From positions 57,124-121,123 of the forward strand of contig NZ_QOCW01000012.1 in NCBI RefSeq assembly GCF_003318295.1: a DNA stretch of 64,000 nucleotides, read 5' to 3'. Made by a program: the position numbers and the translations under genes. Of the stretch, positions 18,688-26,716 are shown one piece after another. A model generated the notes under the pieces. It worked only from the letters and a program-made list of their open reading frames with translations, was not told the origin of the DNA and made no database searches. The stretch is from Bacillus taeanensis. Lineage in GTDB: Bacteria; Bacillota; Bacilli; Bacillales; UBA6769. Each line of letters starts with the position of its first letter. Within the stretch, counting starts at the first letter, position 1.

Positions 18688-19479
18688 TTACGGCTTATAA
18701 TAGTTCCACATTCCGATCTCTTCAAACCCTAACCTTTTATAAATTTTCCCTGCGTTTGGATTATCATAAAATAAACAAACCGTTTTTCCTTCAGACAATA
18801 CTTCCTTACATAAAGCTGTGACACATAACGTTGCTAACCCTTTTTTCCGAAAAGCTGGCAGTGTACAAACTCCAACAATCATTGCTGACATTGAATTTTC
18901 GGCAATGGTGGAAGCACTGGCGACAAGTTCTTCCTCTTTTTCAATATAAACTGTACGACCTGTTTTTGATTCAAATACTTTTTTCATATTTTCACGTGTT
19001 GTAGGCTGTTCCGTAAAGTTTTCCATTTGAGACCGAAGCAGTAATAGTCGATCAATATCTGTTATTTCTGCCTTCTTAACGATTGATACATCTAATGAAT
19101 GATCTAATTTTTTTTCGCTTTTTAATTCAAGAAAATTCATTGTTCTTTTTTTCGGAAGGTTAACCGTTAAAAAAGGTTCAATCTGCTCTGTCACGCCTTT
19201 CTTTCCAGTTAACCCTTCAAAACATTCATCACGATTAATGATTTCAGAAAACGCTTTTGCATCGTACTTTCCCTGCGCATAAGGCGTATAAATATGATAA
19301 AACCGAAGTAATATGGCACGGATGTTGTGCTCTTCGTCAAAGTCTCCCCACAGCTCGTGAAATTTCGTTTCAAATCTAAATGCCTCAATATCTCCAATCA
19401 TAAATAAATTCATTGCTGCTTCTTTTTTTAAAAAATACAACACGTCGTCCGTATCGAGATCTGTTAATTTGCGAATCAT
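18688..19479 (-). CDS. GNAT family N-acetyltransferase
   Basis: A 263-residue protein whose C-terminal ~130 residues form a GNAT fold: motif A reads VGVCTLPAFRKKGLATLCVTAL (acetyl-CoA pyrophosphate loop RKKGLA) and motif B YDNPNAGKIYKRLGFEEIG. The N-terminal half resembles the extra domain of two-domain GNATs. The substrate cannot be told from sequence. It sits between a flavodoxin-fold reductase and rocB, 46 bases before rocB, so a role in amino acid metabolism is possible. GGGGAG lies before the ATG. Confidence 0.85.
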   Translation of the reverse strand: MIRKLTDLDTDDVLYFLKKEAAMNLFMIGDIEAFRFETKFHELWGDFDEEHNIRAILLRFYHIYTPYAQGKYDAKAFSEIINRDECFEGLTGKKGVTEQIEPFLTVNLPKKRTMNFLELKSEKKLDHSLDVSIVKKAEITDIDRLLLLRSQMENFTEQPTTRENMKKVFESKTGRTVYIEKEEELVASASTIAENSMSAMIVGVCTLPAFRKKGLATLCVTALCKEVLSEGKTVCLFYDNPNAGKIYKRLGFEEIGMWNYYKP

Positions 19480-19515
19480 TTTTTCTCCCCTTGTAATAAC
19501 AACTGCCTCTACTAA

Positions 19516-20094
19516 TTACAAATTTTTTGCGAATTCTTTTATCTCTTCAAGAATTTGTTTTCTGTTACCTTCTTCTATTTCAACTACATTCCCGTAATAG
19601 AGATGATCGATTACTTCTATACCGCAAAAATTAAAAATTTCTTCATCTGTTGTTTGGTTCATACTACGCAGGATTCCTTTTTGTTTATATACTTCTTTAG
19701 GTGTGCCTGTCGTACAAATTTGAACTGCTTTCTTGTTTTTTAACAGCTTTATTGGTGATTCATACTCTAATTCATACGCAAAACCGTAGGAAAAAACCCG
19801 ATCAATATATCCTTTTAATATTGCAGGAAGCCCTGCCCACCACACTGGATAAATGAATGTAATAATATCAGTATTTTTAATATAGTTTTGTTCAACTTTG
19901 ACATCATCATAGTAGTTTCCTTGTTTTGAAGCATGGTATTCTTCCATCGTTAAAATAGGATTAAAGTTTAGTGAATACAAATCCCTAACGATCACATGAT
20001 CACCTTTTTCTTTTAATGCTGCTTCATAGTTCGTATAAATCGCATGATTAAAACTTTTAGAACTTGGATGTGCAAAAATAATAAGGTGATTCAT
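19516..20094 (-). CDS. Flavodoxin-fold NAD(P)H dehydrogenase (quinone)
   Basis: A member of the NQO1/KefF/YwrO-like FMN quinone reductase family. LIIFAHPSSKSFN at the N-terminus is the phosphate-binding loop, and IYPVWWAGLPAILKGYIDRVFSYGFAY is the flavin-binding signature of the family. ATG 20094 is preferred over GTG 20103 because GAGGAG lies 8 bases upstream of it. Members reduce quinones by two electrons and protect against electrophiles; some regulate potassium efflux. It may start a transcript continuing into the GNAT gene 36 bases downstream. Confidence 0.85.
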   Translation of the reverse strand: MNHLIIFAHPSSKSFNHAIYTNYEAALKEKGDHVIVRDLYSLNFNPILTMEEYHASKQGNYYDDVKVEQNYIKNTDIITFIYPVWWAGLPAILKGYIDRVFSYGFAYELEYESPIKLLKNKKAVQICTTGTPKEVYKQKGILRSMNQTTDEEIFNFCGIEVIDHLYYGNVVEIEEGNRKQILEEIKEFAKNL

Positions 20095-20174
20095 GACACC
20101 CACTCCTCACATTTTTTATATTCATTTTTAAATGATTAGTTAAATTATCACATATTAACCAATAAAAAAACAAT

Positions 20175-20205
20175 AAAAGCCGCCATCAGAAATATGGCGA
20201 CTTTT
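20175..20205 (-). terminator. Terminator after 3-hydroxybutyrate dehydrogenase gene
   Basis: AAAAGcCGCCAT (20175-20186) pairs with ATGGCGaCTTTT (20194-20205), one mismatch, just past the dehydrogenase stop on the minus strand. A T-rich run follows. Confidence 0.75.
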
Positions 20206-20216
20206 AGCTTTTTTTA

Positions 20217-20993
20217 TTATTGAGCTGTATAACCTCCGTCTATAACCACAGCTTGACCTGTTATCCCTCTTCCTTTCTCACCAGAAAGAAATAGTGCATA
20301 ATCAGCAATTTCTTGAACTGAGAGAAGGCGCTTTTGAGGAACAAGTGGAAAAATCACTTCTTCAAGCGCTTTTTCAAATGGCACTCCCCTGTTTTTTGCT
20401 AAATCTTCAAGCTGACTTCTTACAAGAGGGGTATCAACATAACCAGGGCACAACGCATTAACAGTAATTCCTTGATCTGCTCCTTCTAAAGCAGCAACTT
20501 TCGTTAAACCAATGACACCATGTTTTGCACTGTTGTAAGCGGCTTTACCCGAAAACCCAATTAATCCATTGATTGAAGCCATATTAATAATTCTTCCAAA
20601 CTGCTGTTCTTTCATGATTGGAAAAGCATGTTTAATTGCCATAAATGGTGCCTTTAACATCACTTGTATCATCTGCTCAAATTTCTCAGTAGGAAATTCT
20701 TCAATAGAGGAAACGTACTGAAGTCCCGCGTTATTAATAAGAATATCTAACCTGCCAAACTGTGATACGGTTTCATCGATTGCCCTTTTTAATGCTTCTT
20801 CATCTGTTACATTGCAGGTAAGTCCAACCGCCTCATAGCCTTGCTGTTTAAGCCTTTCTGCAGCTTCTTGTACTGCTGATTCATTTAAATCACTTAATAC
20901 TACCTTTGCACCATTTTTAGCAAATTCAGAAGCGATTTCAAATCCTATTCCTCTTGCAGATCCTGTAATAAAAGCAATTTTATTTTCAACCAA
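20217..20993 (-). CDS. 3-hydroxybutyrate dehydrogenase (SDR)
   Basis: Short-chain dehydrogenase, 258 residues: TGSARGIG (NAD-binding), NNAG, a catalytic S-Y-K set with YNSAKHG, and LCPGYVDTPLV. The sequence is very like bacterial 3-hydroxybutyrate dehydrogenases (HBDH/YxjF), which oxidise 3-hydroxybutyrate to acetoacetate with NAD+. The TTG start at 20993 has GGGGG 8 bases upstream. It follows the GntP permease by 57 bases; an imperfect cre-like element (TTGAAGCGCTTTCT, 21035-21048) lies in that gap. The next pathway step, succinyl-CoA:acetoacetate CoA-transferase, is broken here. Confidence 0.9.
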   Translation of the reverse strand: MVENKIAFITGSARGIGFEIASEFAKNGAKVVLSDLNESAVQEAAERLKQQGYEAVGLTCNVTDEEALKRAIDETVSQFGRLDILINNAGLQYVSSIEEFPTEKFEQMIQVMLKAPFMAIKHAFPIMKEQQFGRIINMASINGLIGFSGKAAYNSAKHGVIGLTKVAALEGADQGITVNALCPGYVDTPLVRSQLEDLAKNRGVPFEKALEEVIFPLVPQKRLLSVQEIADYALFLSGEKGRGITGQAVVIDGGYTAQ

Positions 20994-21050
20994 ACTAGTT
21001 TCCCCCTATCTTATATATGTATTATAAAACCTTATTGAAGCGCTTTCTAT

Positions 21051-22370
21051 TTATATGCCCAATCCAATTGAAAAAAGAACAATAGCAAGCGCTAAACCAA
21101 TTAAGGGAACAATTACTGTTAAAGCTCCTAAAGCCCAATAAGCATCCTTATGCGCTTCACCACAAATCGCTCGGACTGTTGTCACAACATATCCATTTTG
21201 CGGCAGCGTATCAAGCGCTCCAGAAGAAATTGCAATGGTACGGTGAAGTGCTTCTGGATTAACCCCCATATCCATATAATGAGGTCCTAAAATCGGTAAT
21301 GCAATCGCTTGTCCTCCTGAAGCAGAGCCCGTTAATCCCGCAATGACACTAACCGCGATCGCCCCTCCGATCAGCGGACTTCCTGGAATATTTGTCATTG
21401 TATGAACCGCTGTTTCAAAAGCTGGAACTGCTTTTGAAACACTTCCAAAACCAACAACTGCCGCTGTATTTCCTATAGCGATAAGTGCACCTAATGTGCC
21501 ATCAGAGACAGCAGCACCAAAGTTCGTGAAATATTTACGGTTTAAAAGATAGGTTGCGATAATACCACCTAATAAGGCAATAATTAATGCTGATTGTTTT
21601 AATGAATCATGAAAAATAAATGAAAGAATAAGTACCACAATAAGCGGCACAAGTCCTAAAAGGGGATGCGGCAGCGCTTTCTCCTTTACTACAGGATCAT
21701 CTTCTCTTGCAGAGAATCGTTCACCATTTGCCACAGCTTTATTAATCATTCTTTTTAACCACCAATAACCAAATACCGCCATAAACACAGCCACAATTAA
21801 GCTTACTTCCCAACCTGCATATGGAGTTGTGTTTAAATACTCTATCGGAATCCAGTTTTGAATTTCTGGTGAACCCGCTGAAGTCATTGTAAATGTAACC
21901 GAACCAAATGCAAGTGAAGCTGGAATAAATCTTCGCGGTAAATCAGCCTGCTTAAATAAACTAACGGCCATTGGATAAACAGAAAAAGCAACAACAAATA
22001 AGCTTACCCCTCCATAAGTTAATACCGCACAAGCCAACACAATGGCTAGAACTGCTCGTTTCATACCTAAATTTTCAACAACCCATTTTGAGACACTATC
22101 GGCTGCTCCGCTATCTTCCATAACTTTTCCGAATACAGCCCCTAGTAAAAACATTAAAAACCATGCTGCTACAAAACTAGAAAAACCATTCATATAATTT
22201 CCAATTAAATTCGCTTGACCTTCTTCTGCAAGCTGCGGGAATAGCGGAAGACCTCCTGCAACCGCTACCACTAAGGCGCATAAGGGACCTGCCACAAGCA
22301 GGTTCATCCCCTTCATTGTTAAAAATATAAGAAGTGCTAATCCCCCAATTAATCCAATCATACTTATCAT
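21051..22370 (-). CDS. GntP family permease (YxjC-like)
   Basis: A 439-residue integral membrane protein with about 12 hydrophobic segments. MEDSGAADSVSKWVV, SLFVVAFSVYPMAVSLF, a TMTSAGSPEIQNWIP loop and GSASGGQAIALPIL are typical of the GntP/citrate-lactate-gluconate superfamily. In B. subtilis the GntP member YxjC lies in the scoAB-yxjF operon; the same order here points to uptake of 3-hydroxybutyrate or a related short hydroxy/keto acid (inference). AGGGGG precedes the ATG. Confidence 0.88.
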   Translation of the reverse strand: MISMIGLIGGLALLIFLTMKGMNLLVAGPLCALVVAVAGGLPLFPQLAEEGQANLIGNYMNGFSSFVAAWFLMFLLGAVFGKVMEDSGAADSVSKWVVENLGMKRAVLAIVLACAVLTYGGVSLFVVAFSVYPMAVSLFKQADLPRRFIPASLAFGSVTFTMTSAGSPEIQNWIPIEYLNTTPYAGWEVSLIVAVFMAVFGYWWLKRMINKAVANGERFSAREDDPVVKEKALPHPLLGLVPLIVVLILSFIFHDSLKQSALIIALLGGIIATYLLNRKYFTNFGAAVSDGTLGALIAIGNTAAVVGFGSVSKAVPAFETAVHTMTNIPGSPLIGGAIAVSVIAGLTGSASGGQAIALPILGPHYMDMGVNPEALHRTIAISSGALDTLPQNGYVVTTVRAICGEAHKDAYWALGALTVIVPLIGLALAIVLFSIGLGI

Positions 22371-22393
22371 TCTATTTACCCCCTGTCATGTTA

Positions 22394-22540
22394 TTAATAG
22401 GCTTCGAGTTTTACATCACTGCTAACAATAAGTTTCGGTTCGGTGACAGCTTGAATTTCTTCGATTGAGTAACCTTTTGCAACTTCTAACAATAATAAGC
22501 CTTGATTTGTTACATCAATTACTGCTCTTTCTGTAATCAT
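22394..22540 (-). pseudogene. scoB: scoB 3' fragment (3-oxoacid CoA-transferase subunit B)
   Basis: 48 codons reading MITERAVIDV, then LEVAKGYSIEEIQAVTEPKL, match the C-terminal end of ScoB. The frame closes upstream at a TAA (22553-22555), so about three quarters of the gene is missing. The ATG shown is internal in the parent gene, and no ribosome binding site fits it. Together with the scoA fragment this indicates deletion inside an ancestral scoAB pair. Confidence 0.8.
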
Positions 22541-22572
22541 TCGATCGACTATTTATGTACATATAGAAGCTG

Positions 22573-22800
22573 TTAAGCAGTTGTTAAGCGTTCAATGCGT
22601 TTTTCTTGGTCACCAACAATTAATTTTTGAACATAAATGCTTGGTGTATGAACGTGATCTCGGTTTAATTCACCTGTTTTAACAAGAGCTAAAATTAGAT
22701 TTTCAGGAATTCCCCATAACCCAAAGCCACCCACCATAATTGTAGATCCATTCGGTATGTCTTTTACTGCATCATAAAATGAAGAAAGTACTGGTTTCAT
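22573..22800 (-). pseudogene. scoA: scoA with large internal in-frame deletion
   Basis: 75 codons. Residues 1-43 match the ScoA N-terminus ([18 protein letters not shown], the CoA-binding glycine loop). From [18 protein letters not shown] the sequence jumps to the ScoA C-terminus (HTPGIYVQ...EKRIEKRT in B. subtilis). About 160 internal residues are absent, yet the frame is kept. The 5' signals are intact (AAAGGAGTG before ATG, sigma-54 promoter 39-55 bases upstream). It cannot be a working CoA-transferase subunit. Confidence 0.85.
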
Positions 22801-22838
22801 ATAAAATCACTCCTTTAATAGTTTCTAACGATTTATAA

Positions 22839-22855
22839 TTGCAAGTTCTATGCCA
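22839..22855 (-). promoter_or_regulatory. Sigma-54 promoter of the sco-gntP-hbd operon
   Basis: On the minus strand TGGCATA-N4-TTGCAA fits the -24/-12 consensus, 39 bases before the scoA-fragment ATG. The enhancer-type regulator encoded just upstream and the operator repeats fit this promoter class. Confidence 0.9.
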
Positions 22856-22908
22856 ACTTTGTAAACCCTTACAAAAAAGAGGTTTATCTTTTTTTAAAAC
22901 TTTTCTAT

Positions 22909-23014
22909 TTCCATGTTCGTGGAATAAACGATTTACTTTTACTCATAAAAAAAGAATAGTTCATTGAAAAACAAACCTTTCCACAATCATGGAATCCATT
23001 CCATGATTGTGGAA
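22909..23014. promoter_or_regulatory. Three TTCCA-N6-TGGAA operators (enhancer sites)
   Basis: Three copies of TTCCA-N6-TGGAA lie at 22909-22924, 22979-22994 and 22999-23014. The last two are exact inverted copies, giving a 36-bp palindrome with 16-bp perfect arms. They lie 55-160 bases upstream of the sigma-54 promoter, between it and the regulator stop, so they are good candidates for binding sites of the Fis-type activator encoded at 23060-24424. Confidence 0.8.
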
Positions 23015-23059
23015 TAAATAACCGATACTATATTTCGTTTAACGGTAAAGAACTTTTTG

Positions 23060-24424
23060 CTAAAGAGAATACTTTTTAATTTTATTGTAGAGATTAGATT
23101 TACCGATTCCAAGCGCAGCCGCTGCTTTTAATTTATCATTGTGGTGCTTTTGGAGTGCAGCTGTAATCGCCTGTTTCTCTGCTTCTTCTAAAATCTCTTG
23201 AAGTTTCTTTTCGCTTAGTTGAATCCCACGTCTTTCTTTCAAATAATCTGGAAGGGAGTCAATTGTAATCTCGTTTCCGTTCGTAAGGTGTACGGACGCC
23301 TCAATAACATTTTCAAGTTCGCGTATATTTCCTGGCCATGGATACTCATAAAAAATCGTCAGCACAGACGGATTAATTGTTGTGATTCGTTTTCCTGTTC
23401 GATTTGCAGTCTTTAGTTGAAAATAGCGTGCAAGTTGTCCAATATCCTCCTTTCTTTCTCTTAATGGAGGGACATTTAATTGAATGACATTAATTCGATA
23501 AAATAAATCCTCTCGAAAGCTTTTTTCATTTACCATTTTTTCTAATGGCCGGTTTGTTGCAGCTACAATTCTTACATCTACTTTTTCAGTGTAAACACTA
23601 CCAACACGTTCAACTTCTTTTTCTTGAAGAACACGAAGCAGTTTTACCTGCATGTGAAGAGGCATATCACCAATTTCATCAAGAAAAATCGTTCCTCCAT
23701 CTGCTAATTGAAATTTCCCAATCTTTCCTCCTTTTTTCGCTCCAGTAAATGCTCCTTCTGTATAACCGAATAACTCTGATTCAAGCAGATGTTCCGGAAT
23801 TGCTCCGCAGTTTACTTTCACAAAAGGCTTATGGCTTCGCTCACTTAGCTGATGAATGCTGTGAGCAATTAATTCTTTTCCTGTGCCGCTTTCACCTCGA
23901 ATCAATATCGAAACATCTCCAGATGCTACTTTTTTTACTTGGTCTTTTAGGTGGTTCATTTTTTCAGATTCACCGATAAGATCTGCAAGCGTATATTTCA
24001 CCCCGTTTTTTTCTTGAAATTCTTTTCGGTAATATTCAAGTTCCGATAATAACTCTCTTATATGAGTATTGATTTGCTGCCATTCTTTCGTATCTCGGTA
24101 AATAACTGTGCCAAGCGCCCCAATGATTTTATTTCCAGCACGAATTGGAATACGATTTGCAATCATATAATTGTCGTGAATAAACTGCAGATCAGCAATT
24201 TCATCCTGACCTGTTTGAACGACAATGTGCATCCTCGTATTTTCAATAATATCTGCAACATGCTTACCTAATACTTCCTCCTGCCGCACCCCTAAAAATT
24301 CGCAATATCCTTTATTTAAATAATTAATAAATCCTTTATGATCAACAACAACAATCCATTCGTAAGCGTTGTCAAGAATTTTTTCAAGCAGTTCTTCTTT
24401 AAAGCGATGATCTATATTAAGCAC
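23060..24424 (-). CDS. PAS-AAA-Fis sigma-54-dependent activator of the ketone-body operon
   Basis: 454 residues: PAS domain (about 10-115), linker coiled coil, AAA+ domain (about 145-375) with Walker A GESGTGKE, GAFTGA loop, Walker B IFLDEIGD and ATNRP sensor, and a C-terminal Fis-like HTH (KLKAAAALGIGKSNLYNKI). The start is GTG 24424 with AGAGGG 5 bases upstream. It lies directly upstream of, and in the same direction as, the sigma-54-controlled operon, which it presumably activates in response to a small ligand bound by PAS. The relation to named regulators is not clear. Confidence 0.9.
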   Translation of the reverse strand: MLNIDHRFKEELLEKILDNAYEWIVVVDHKGFINYLNKGYCEFLGVRQEEVLGKHVADIIENTRMHIVVQTGQDEIADLQFIHDNYMIANRIPIRAGNKIIGALGTVIYRDTKEWQQINTHIRELLSELEYYRKEFQEKNGVKYTLADLIGESEKMNHLKDQVKKVASGDVSILIRGESGTGKELIAHSIHQLSERSHKPFVKVNCGAIPEHLLESELFGYTEGAFTGAKKGGKIGKFQLADGGTIFLDEIGDMPLHMQVKLLRVLQEKEVERVGSVYTEKVDVRIVAATNRPLEKMVNEKSFREDLFYRINVIQLNVPPLRERKEDIGQLARYFQLKTANRTGKRITTINPSVLTIFYEYPWPGNIRELENVIEASVHLTNGNEITIDSLPDYLKERRGIQLSEKKLQEILEEAEKQAITAALQKHHNDKLKAAAALGIGKSNLYNKIKKYSL

Positions 24425-24561
24425 CTAATCCCTCTTCTCTATTAAACCTTTTTCTTTATGTCATTCTATTTATTTTATCATGAAGTTCACACATTCATTA
24501 GTTAAATAGATTAGATAAACGGGTATGTTTATAAACTAAAGACTGTTAAAGGAGGAGTTAT

Positions 24562-24738
24562 ATGAGAGATTTTAAATATAATCTTATGAAACTATTGGAG
24601 TACAGTAATGAACTTAAAGACTCTTATGAGCGTTTAGGAGAGGGAGAAAAGCAAATTGTAAAGCAAAAGTATCCTTTTACAGAGGATATTCCAGAAGTAA
24701 ATGAAAAAATGCGAAAATGGTTTAATACGCTTATGTAG
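24562..24738 (+). CDS. Small hypothetical protein (58 aa)
   Basis: ATG at 24562 follows a strong AAAGGAGGAG. The 58-residue product is hydrophilic and probably helical (starts MRDFKYNLMKLLEYSN, ends KMRKWFNTLM), with no membrane segment or Cys pair. I do not recognise the family. It lies alone between the divergent PAS regulator and the convergent ZIP gene, with a terminator right after it. Start signal and clean termination support a real gene. Confidence 0.65.
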   Translation: MRDFKYNLMKLLEYSNELKDSYERLGEGEKQIVKQKYPFTEDIPEVNEKMRKWFNTLM

Positions 24739-24746
24739 AAAGATGC

Positions 24747-24792
24747 GGGGGTTGACTTGAAACGACTTCAGTCAGTCCCCATATTATTTTAA
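24747..24792. terminator. Hairpin between converging small ORF and ZIP gene
   Basis: GGGG (24747-24750) and TGACT pair with AGTCA and CCCC (24777-24780) across a two-base internal loop; AT-rich sequence with TTTT follows. It probably terminates the small plus-strand gene. Confidence 0.55.
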
Positions 24793-25538
24793 AAAAACGT
24801 AAAGTAAGCTTTTGTAATAATAATAGCTGAACATACAATAAAACTGAAACGAAAAAAAGATAGCTGCTGATACGTTTTCCATAAAATTTCGTGGATTGCT
24901 ACAAAACTAACCATCCCTACCGCACATCCCATCAGCCATGTGCTAATTCTCGTAAACGACTCATTAGCTGCTAAACCTACACTCATTCCAAGCCATGTTC
25001 CTAAACCAAGCACAAGTGCAAGCCCACATGCTGAATGAACAAAAATCATAAAAGATTTTCTTAATAAAAATAATGGAGAAATTAATGCCATTCCCTCTGG
25101 TATATGGTGTAAAAACAAAACAACTAGAAAAGCCGTAAATAAATCTTCTGAAGTCATCACAGCCGTACCAATTGAAATGCCGGTTGGAAAATTGTGCACA
25201 AGTATTCCAATCATTAAAAAGAAATAAGAATGCCAATTTTGATCTTGGAGGATAGAGAATTTCGTCATTTTCTCATGCAAAAAGTGATCCAATAATTTCA
25301 TTATAAAAAAACCAAAACACATTCCTGCGAAAACTCCAAAAGAATCACCTGTTTGCAGTGTTTCTGGAAGCAATTCAAATAAGAGAATTCCTACTAATAA
25401 ACCACCAGCAAACGTTTGAAACCAAATAAGATAACGCTTCATTACATAGTGAGTAAAAAATCCAAACATTCCTCCTAATATGTAACCAGCAAATCCAATC
25501 AATGAAGCTGTAAGAGGTATAAGTAATGGATAATCCAA
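24789..25538 (-). CDS. ZIP family metal transporter
   Basis: 249 residues with about eight hydrophobic helices. The ZIP metal-site motifs are present in TM4 (HNFPTG) and TM5 (HHIPEG), as in ZupT/GufA-type transporters. These import Zn, Fe, Mn or other divalent cations into the cytosol. It is not linked by operon to the Mn ABC importer 1.2 kb away. Substrate cannot be set from sequence. Confidence 0.85.
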   Translation of the reverse strand: MDYPLLIPLTASLIGFAGYILGGMFGFFTHYVMKRYLIWFQTFAGGLLVGILLFELLPETLQTGDSFGVFAGMCFGFFIMKLLDHFLHEKMTKFSILQDQNWHSYFFLMIGILVHNFPTGISIGTAVMTSEDLFTAFLVVLFLHHIPEGMALISPLFLLRKSFMIFVHSACGLALVLGLGTWLGMSVGLAANESFTRISTWLMGCAVGMVSFVAIHEILWKTYQQLSFFRFSFIVCSAIIITKAYFTFF

Positions 25539-25704
25539 TTTTTCAACCTCATTTCATCTTACGGCATAATAATATAACTTTATTTCAAAACTCTTTATTT
25601 TATGTCCAAGTCCTCTGTATAAATTATAAGAAAAGCTCCTTCTACCATTTATTCTATTCGTAAAAGTATTTTTTTCTAATTTTTTCTCTCTTATTAATAG
25701 AAAA

Positions 25705-25730
25705 AGAAGAACATTCTCACATGTTCTTCT
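25705..25730 (-). terminator. Terminator of dat
   Basis: A 10-bp perfect stem AGAAGAACAT / ATGTTCTTCT with a six-base loop, followed on the minus strand by TTTTCTATT, lies 20 bases past the dat stop. Confidence 0.8.
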
Positions 25731-25749
25731 TTCCTTTGTACTTTCCATT

Positions 25750-26586
25750 TTATTTACTTAAGGTAATTTCAGCGGAAAAAGCGGCCTGAATTTTTTTAGT
25801 GATTTCTCCCGGCGTCCCTTTTTGGATAGCTGTACTATTCACTTCAATAATTGGCATCACTTCTTGTGTCGTACTTGTTACAAATACTTCTTCCGCTTCT
25901 TTTAGATCATGAATGGTAAAAGCTTCTTCTTTTACTTCAATTCCTAATTCGCTCGCTAGTTTTAAAACAACATTTCTAGTAATTCCACTTAAAATAAGAT
26001 TTGTTGGAGGATGTGTTTGTAAAACTCCATTTTTTATAATAAATACATTTGTTGAGCTTCCTTCTGTTACAAGCTCACCACGATGGAAGATCGCTTCATC
26101 AACACCCGAATCGACTGCTTTTTGTTTTCCCAGCACATTTCCTAATAAATTCAAACTTTTAATATCGCAGCGCAGCCAACGGATATCTTCTGTAAGAATA
26201 GCTTTTATTCCTGTTAATTGTTTTTCAAAAGGTCGATCAATTTCTTTTGTATACGCTGTTAACACAGGGTTTACTTCATTCGGAAATGAATGATTTCTTA
26301 ATGCTGCCCCACGAGTAATTTGTAAATACACTTGTCCATTATGTAAAGAATTTCGCTGAATAAGTGTAATGATATGTTGAGCAATTTCATCTAAAGTAAA
26401 CGGTAATGGCAGCTGTATTTCATCTGCACTACGCTCTAGACGATTTAAATGCTCTCTGAGCGTAAATGGCTTTCCATCATAGATACGGATAACTTCATAA
26501 ATACCATCTCCAAATTGATAGCCGCGGTCTTCTAGGTCAATCAAAACTTCTTCTCTTTCTATAATTTGATCTTGAAATAGAATCAT
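25750..26586 (-). CDS. dat: D-amino acid aminotransferase
   Basis: Fold-type IV PLP enzyme, 278 residues, the normal length for D-alanine aminotransferase. Seen: EDRGYQFGDGIYEVIR, RCDIKSLNLLGNVLGKQKA with the PLP lysine in DIKS, EGSSTNVF and LSGITRNVVLKLA. It interconverts D-alanine and D-glutamate with their 2-oxo acids, feeding peptidoglycan precursor pools. It is monocistronic with its own terminator. Confidence 0.93.
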   Translation of the reverse strand: MILFQDQIIEREEVLIDLEDRGYQFGDGIYEVIRIYDGKPFTLREHLNRLERSADEIQLPLPFTLDEIAQHIITLIQRNSLHNGQVYLQITRGAALRNHSFPNEVNPVLTAYTKEIDRPFEKQLTGIKAILTEDIRWLRCDIKSLNLLGNVLGKQKAVDSGVDEAIFHRGELVTEGSSTNVFIIKNGVLQTHPPTNLILSGITRNVVLKLASELGIEVKEEAFTIHDLKEAEEVFVTSTTQEVMPIIEVNSTAIQKGTPGEITKKIQAAFSAEITLSK

Positions 26587-26673
26587 GTAAATCCCTCATT
26601 TTCTATTAACCTTTTATTTTTTCTATATATTCATTTTAAAGGTAGACTTTATATTTCTCAATAAAACAAAAAG

Positions 26674-26698
26674 AAGTTAGAGGAATTTCCTCTAACTT
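26674..26698 (-). terminator. Terminator of the manganese ABC operon
   Basis: A near-perfect 12-bp stem (AAGTTAGAGGAA / TTCCTCTAACTT) lies 18 bases past the stop of the substrate-binding protein gene, with TTTTTGTTTT following on the minus strand. Confidence 0.8.
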
Positions 26699-26716
26699 TT
26701 AACAAAAACCATTCTG

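Noticed and set aside
21035..21048. cre-like sequence TTGAAGCGCTTTCT between gntP and the hydroxybutyrate dehydrogenase
   Set aside because: The core is cre-like but an invariant G at position 2 and the end CA are missing, and its position inside an operon is unusual; noted only in the gene entry.
25554..25748. 64-codon minus-strand frame between the ZIP and dat genes
   Set aside because: It covers the dat terminator and an AT-rich gap, has no good ribosome binding site and no recognisable protein features.
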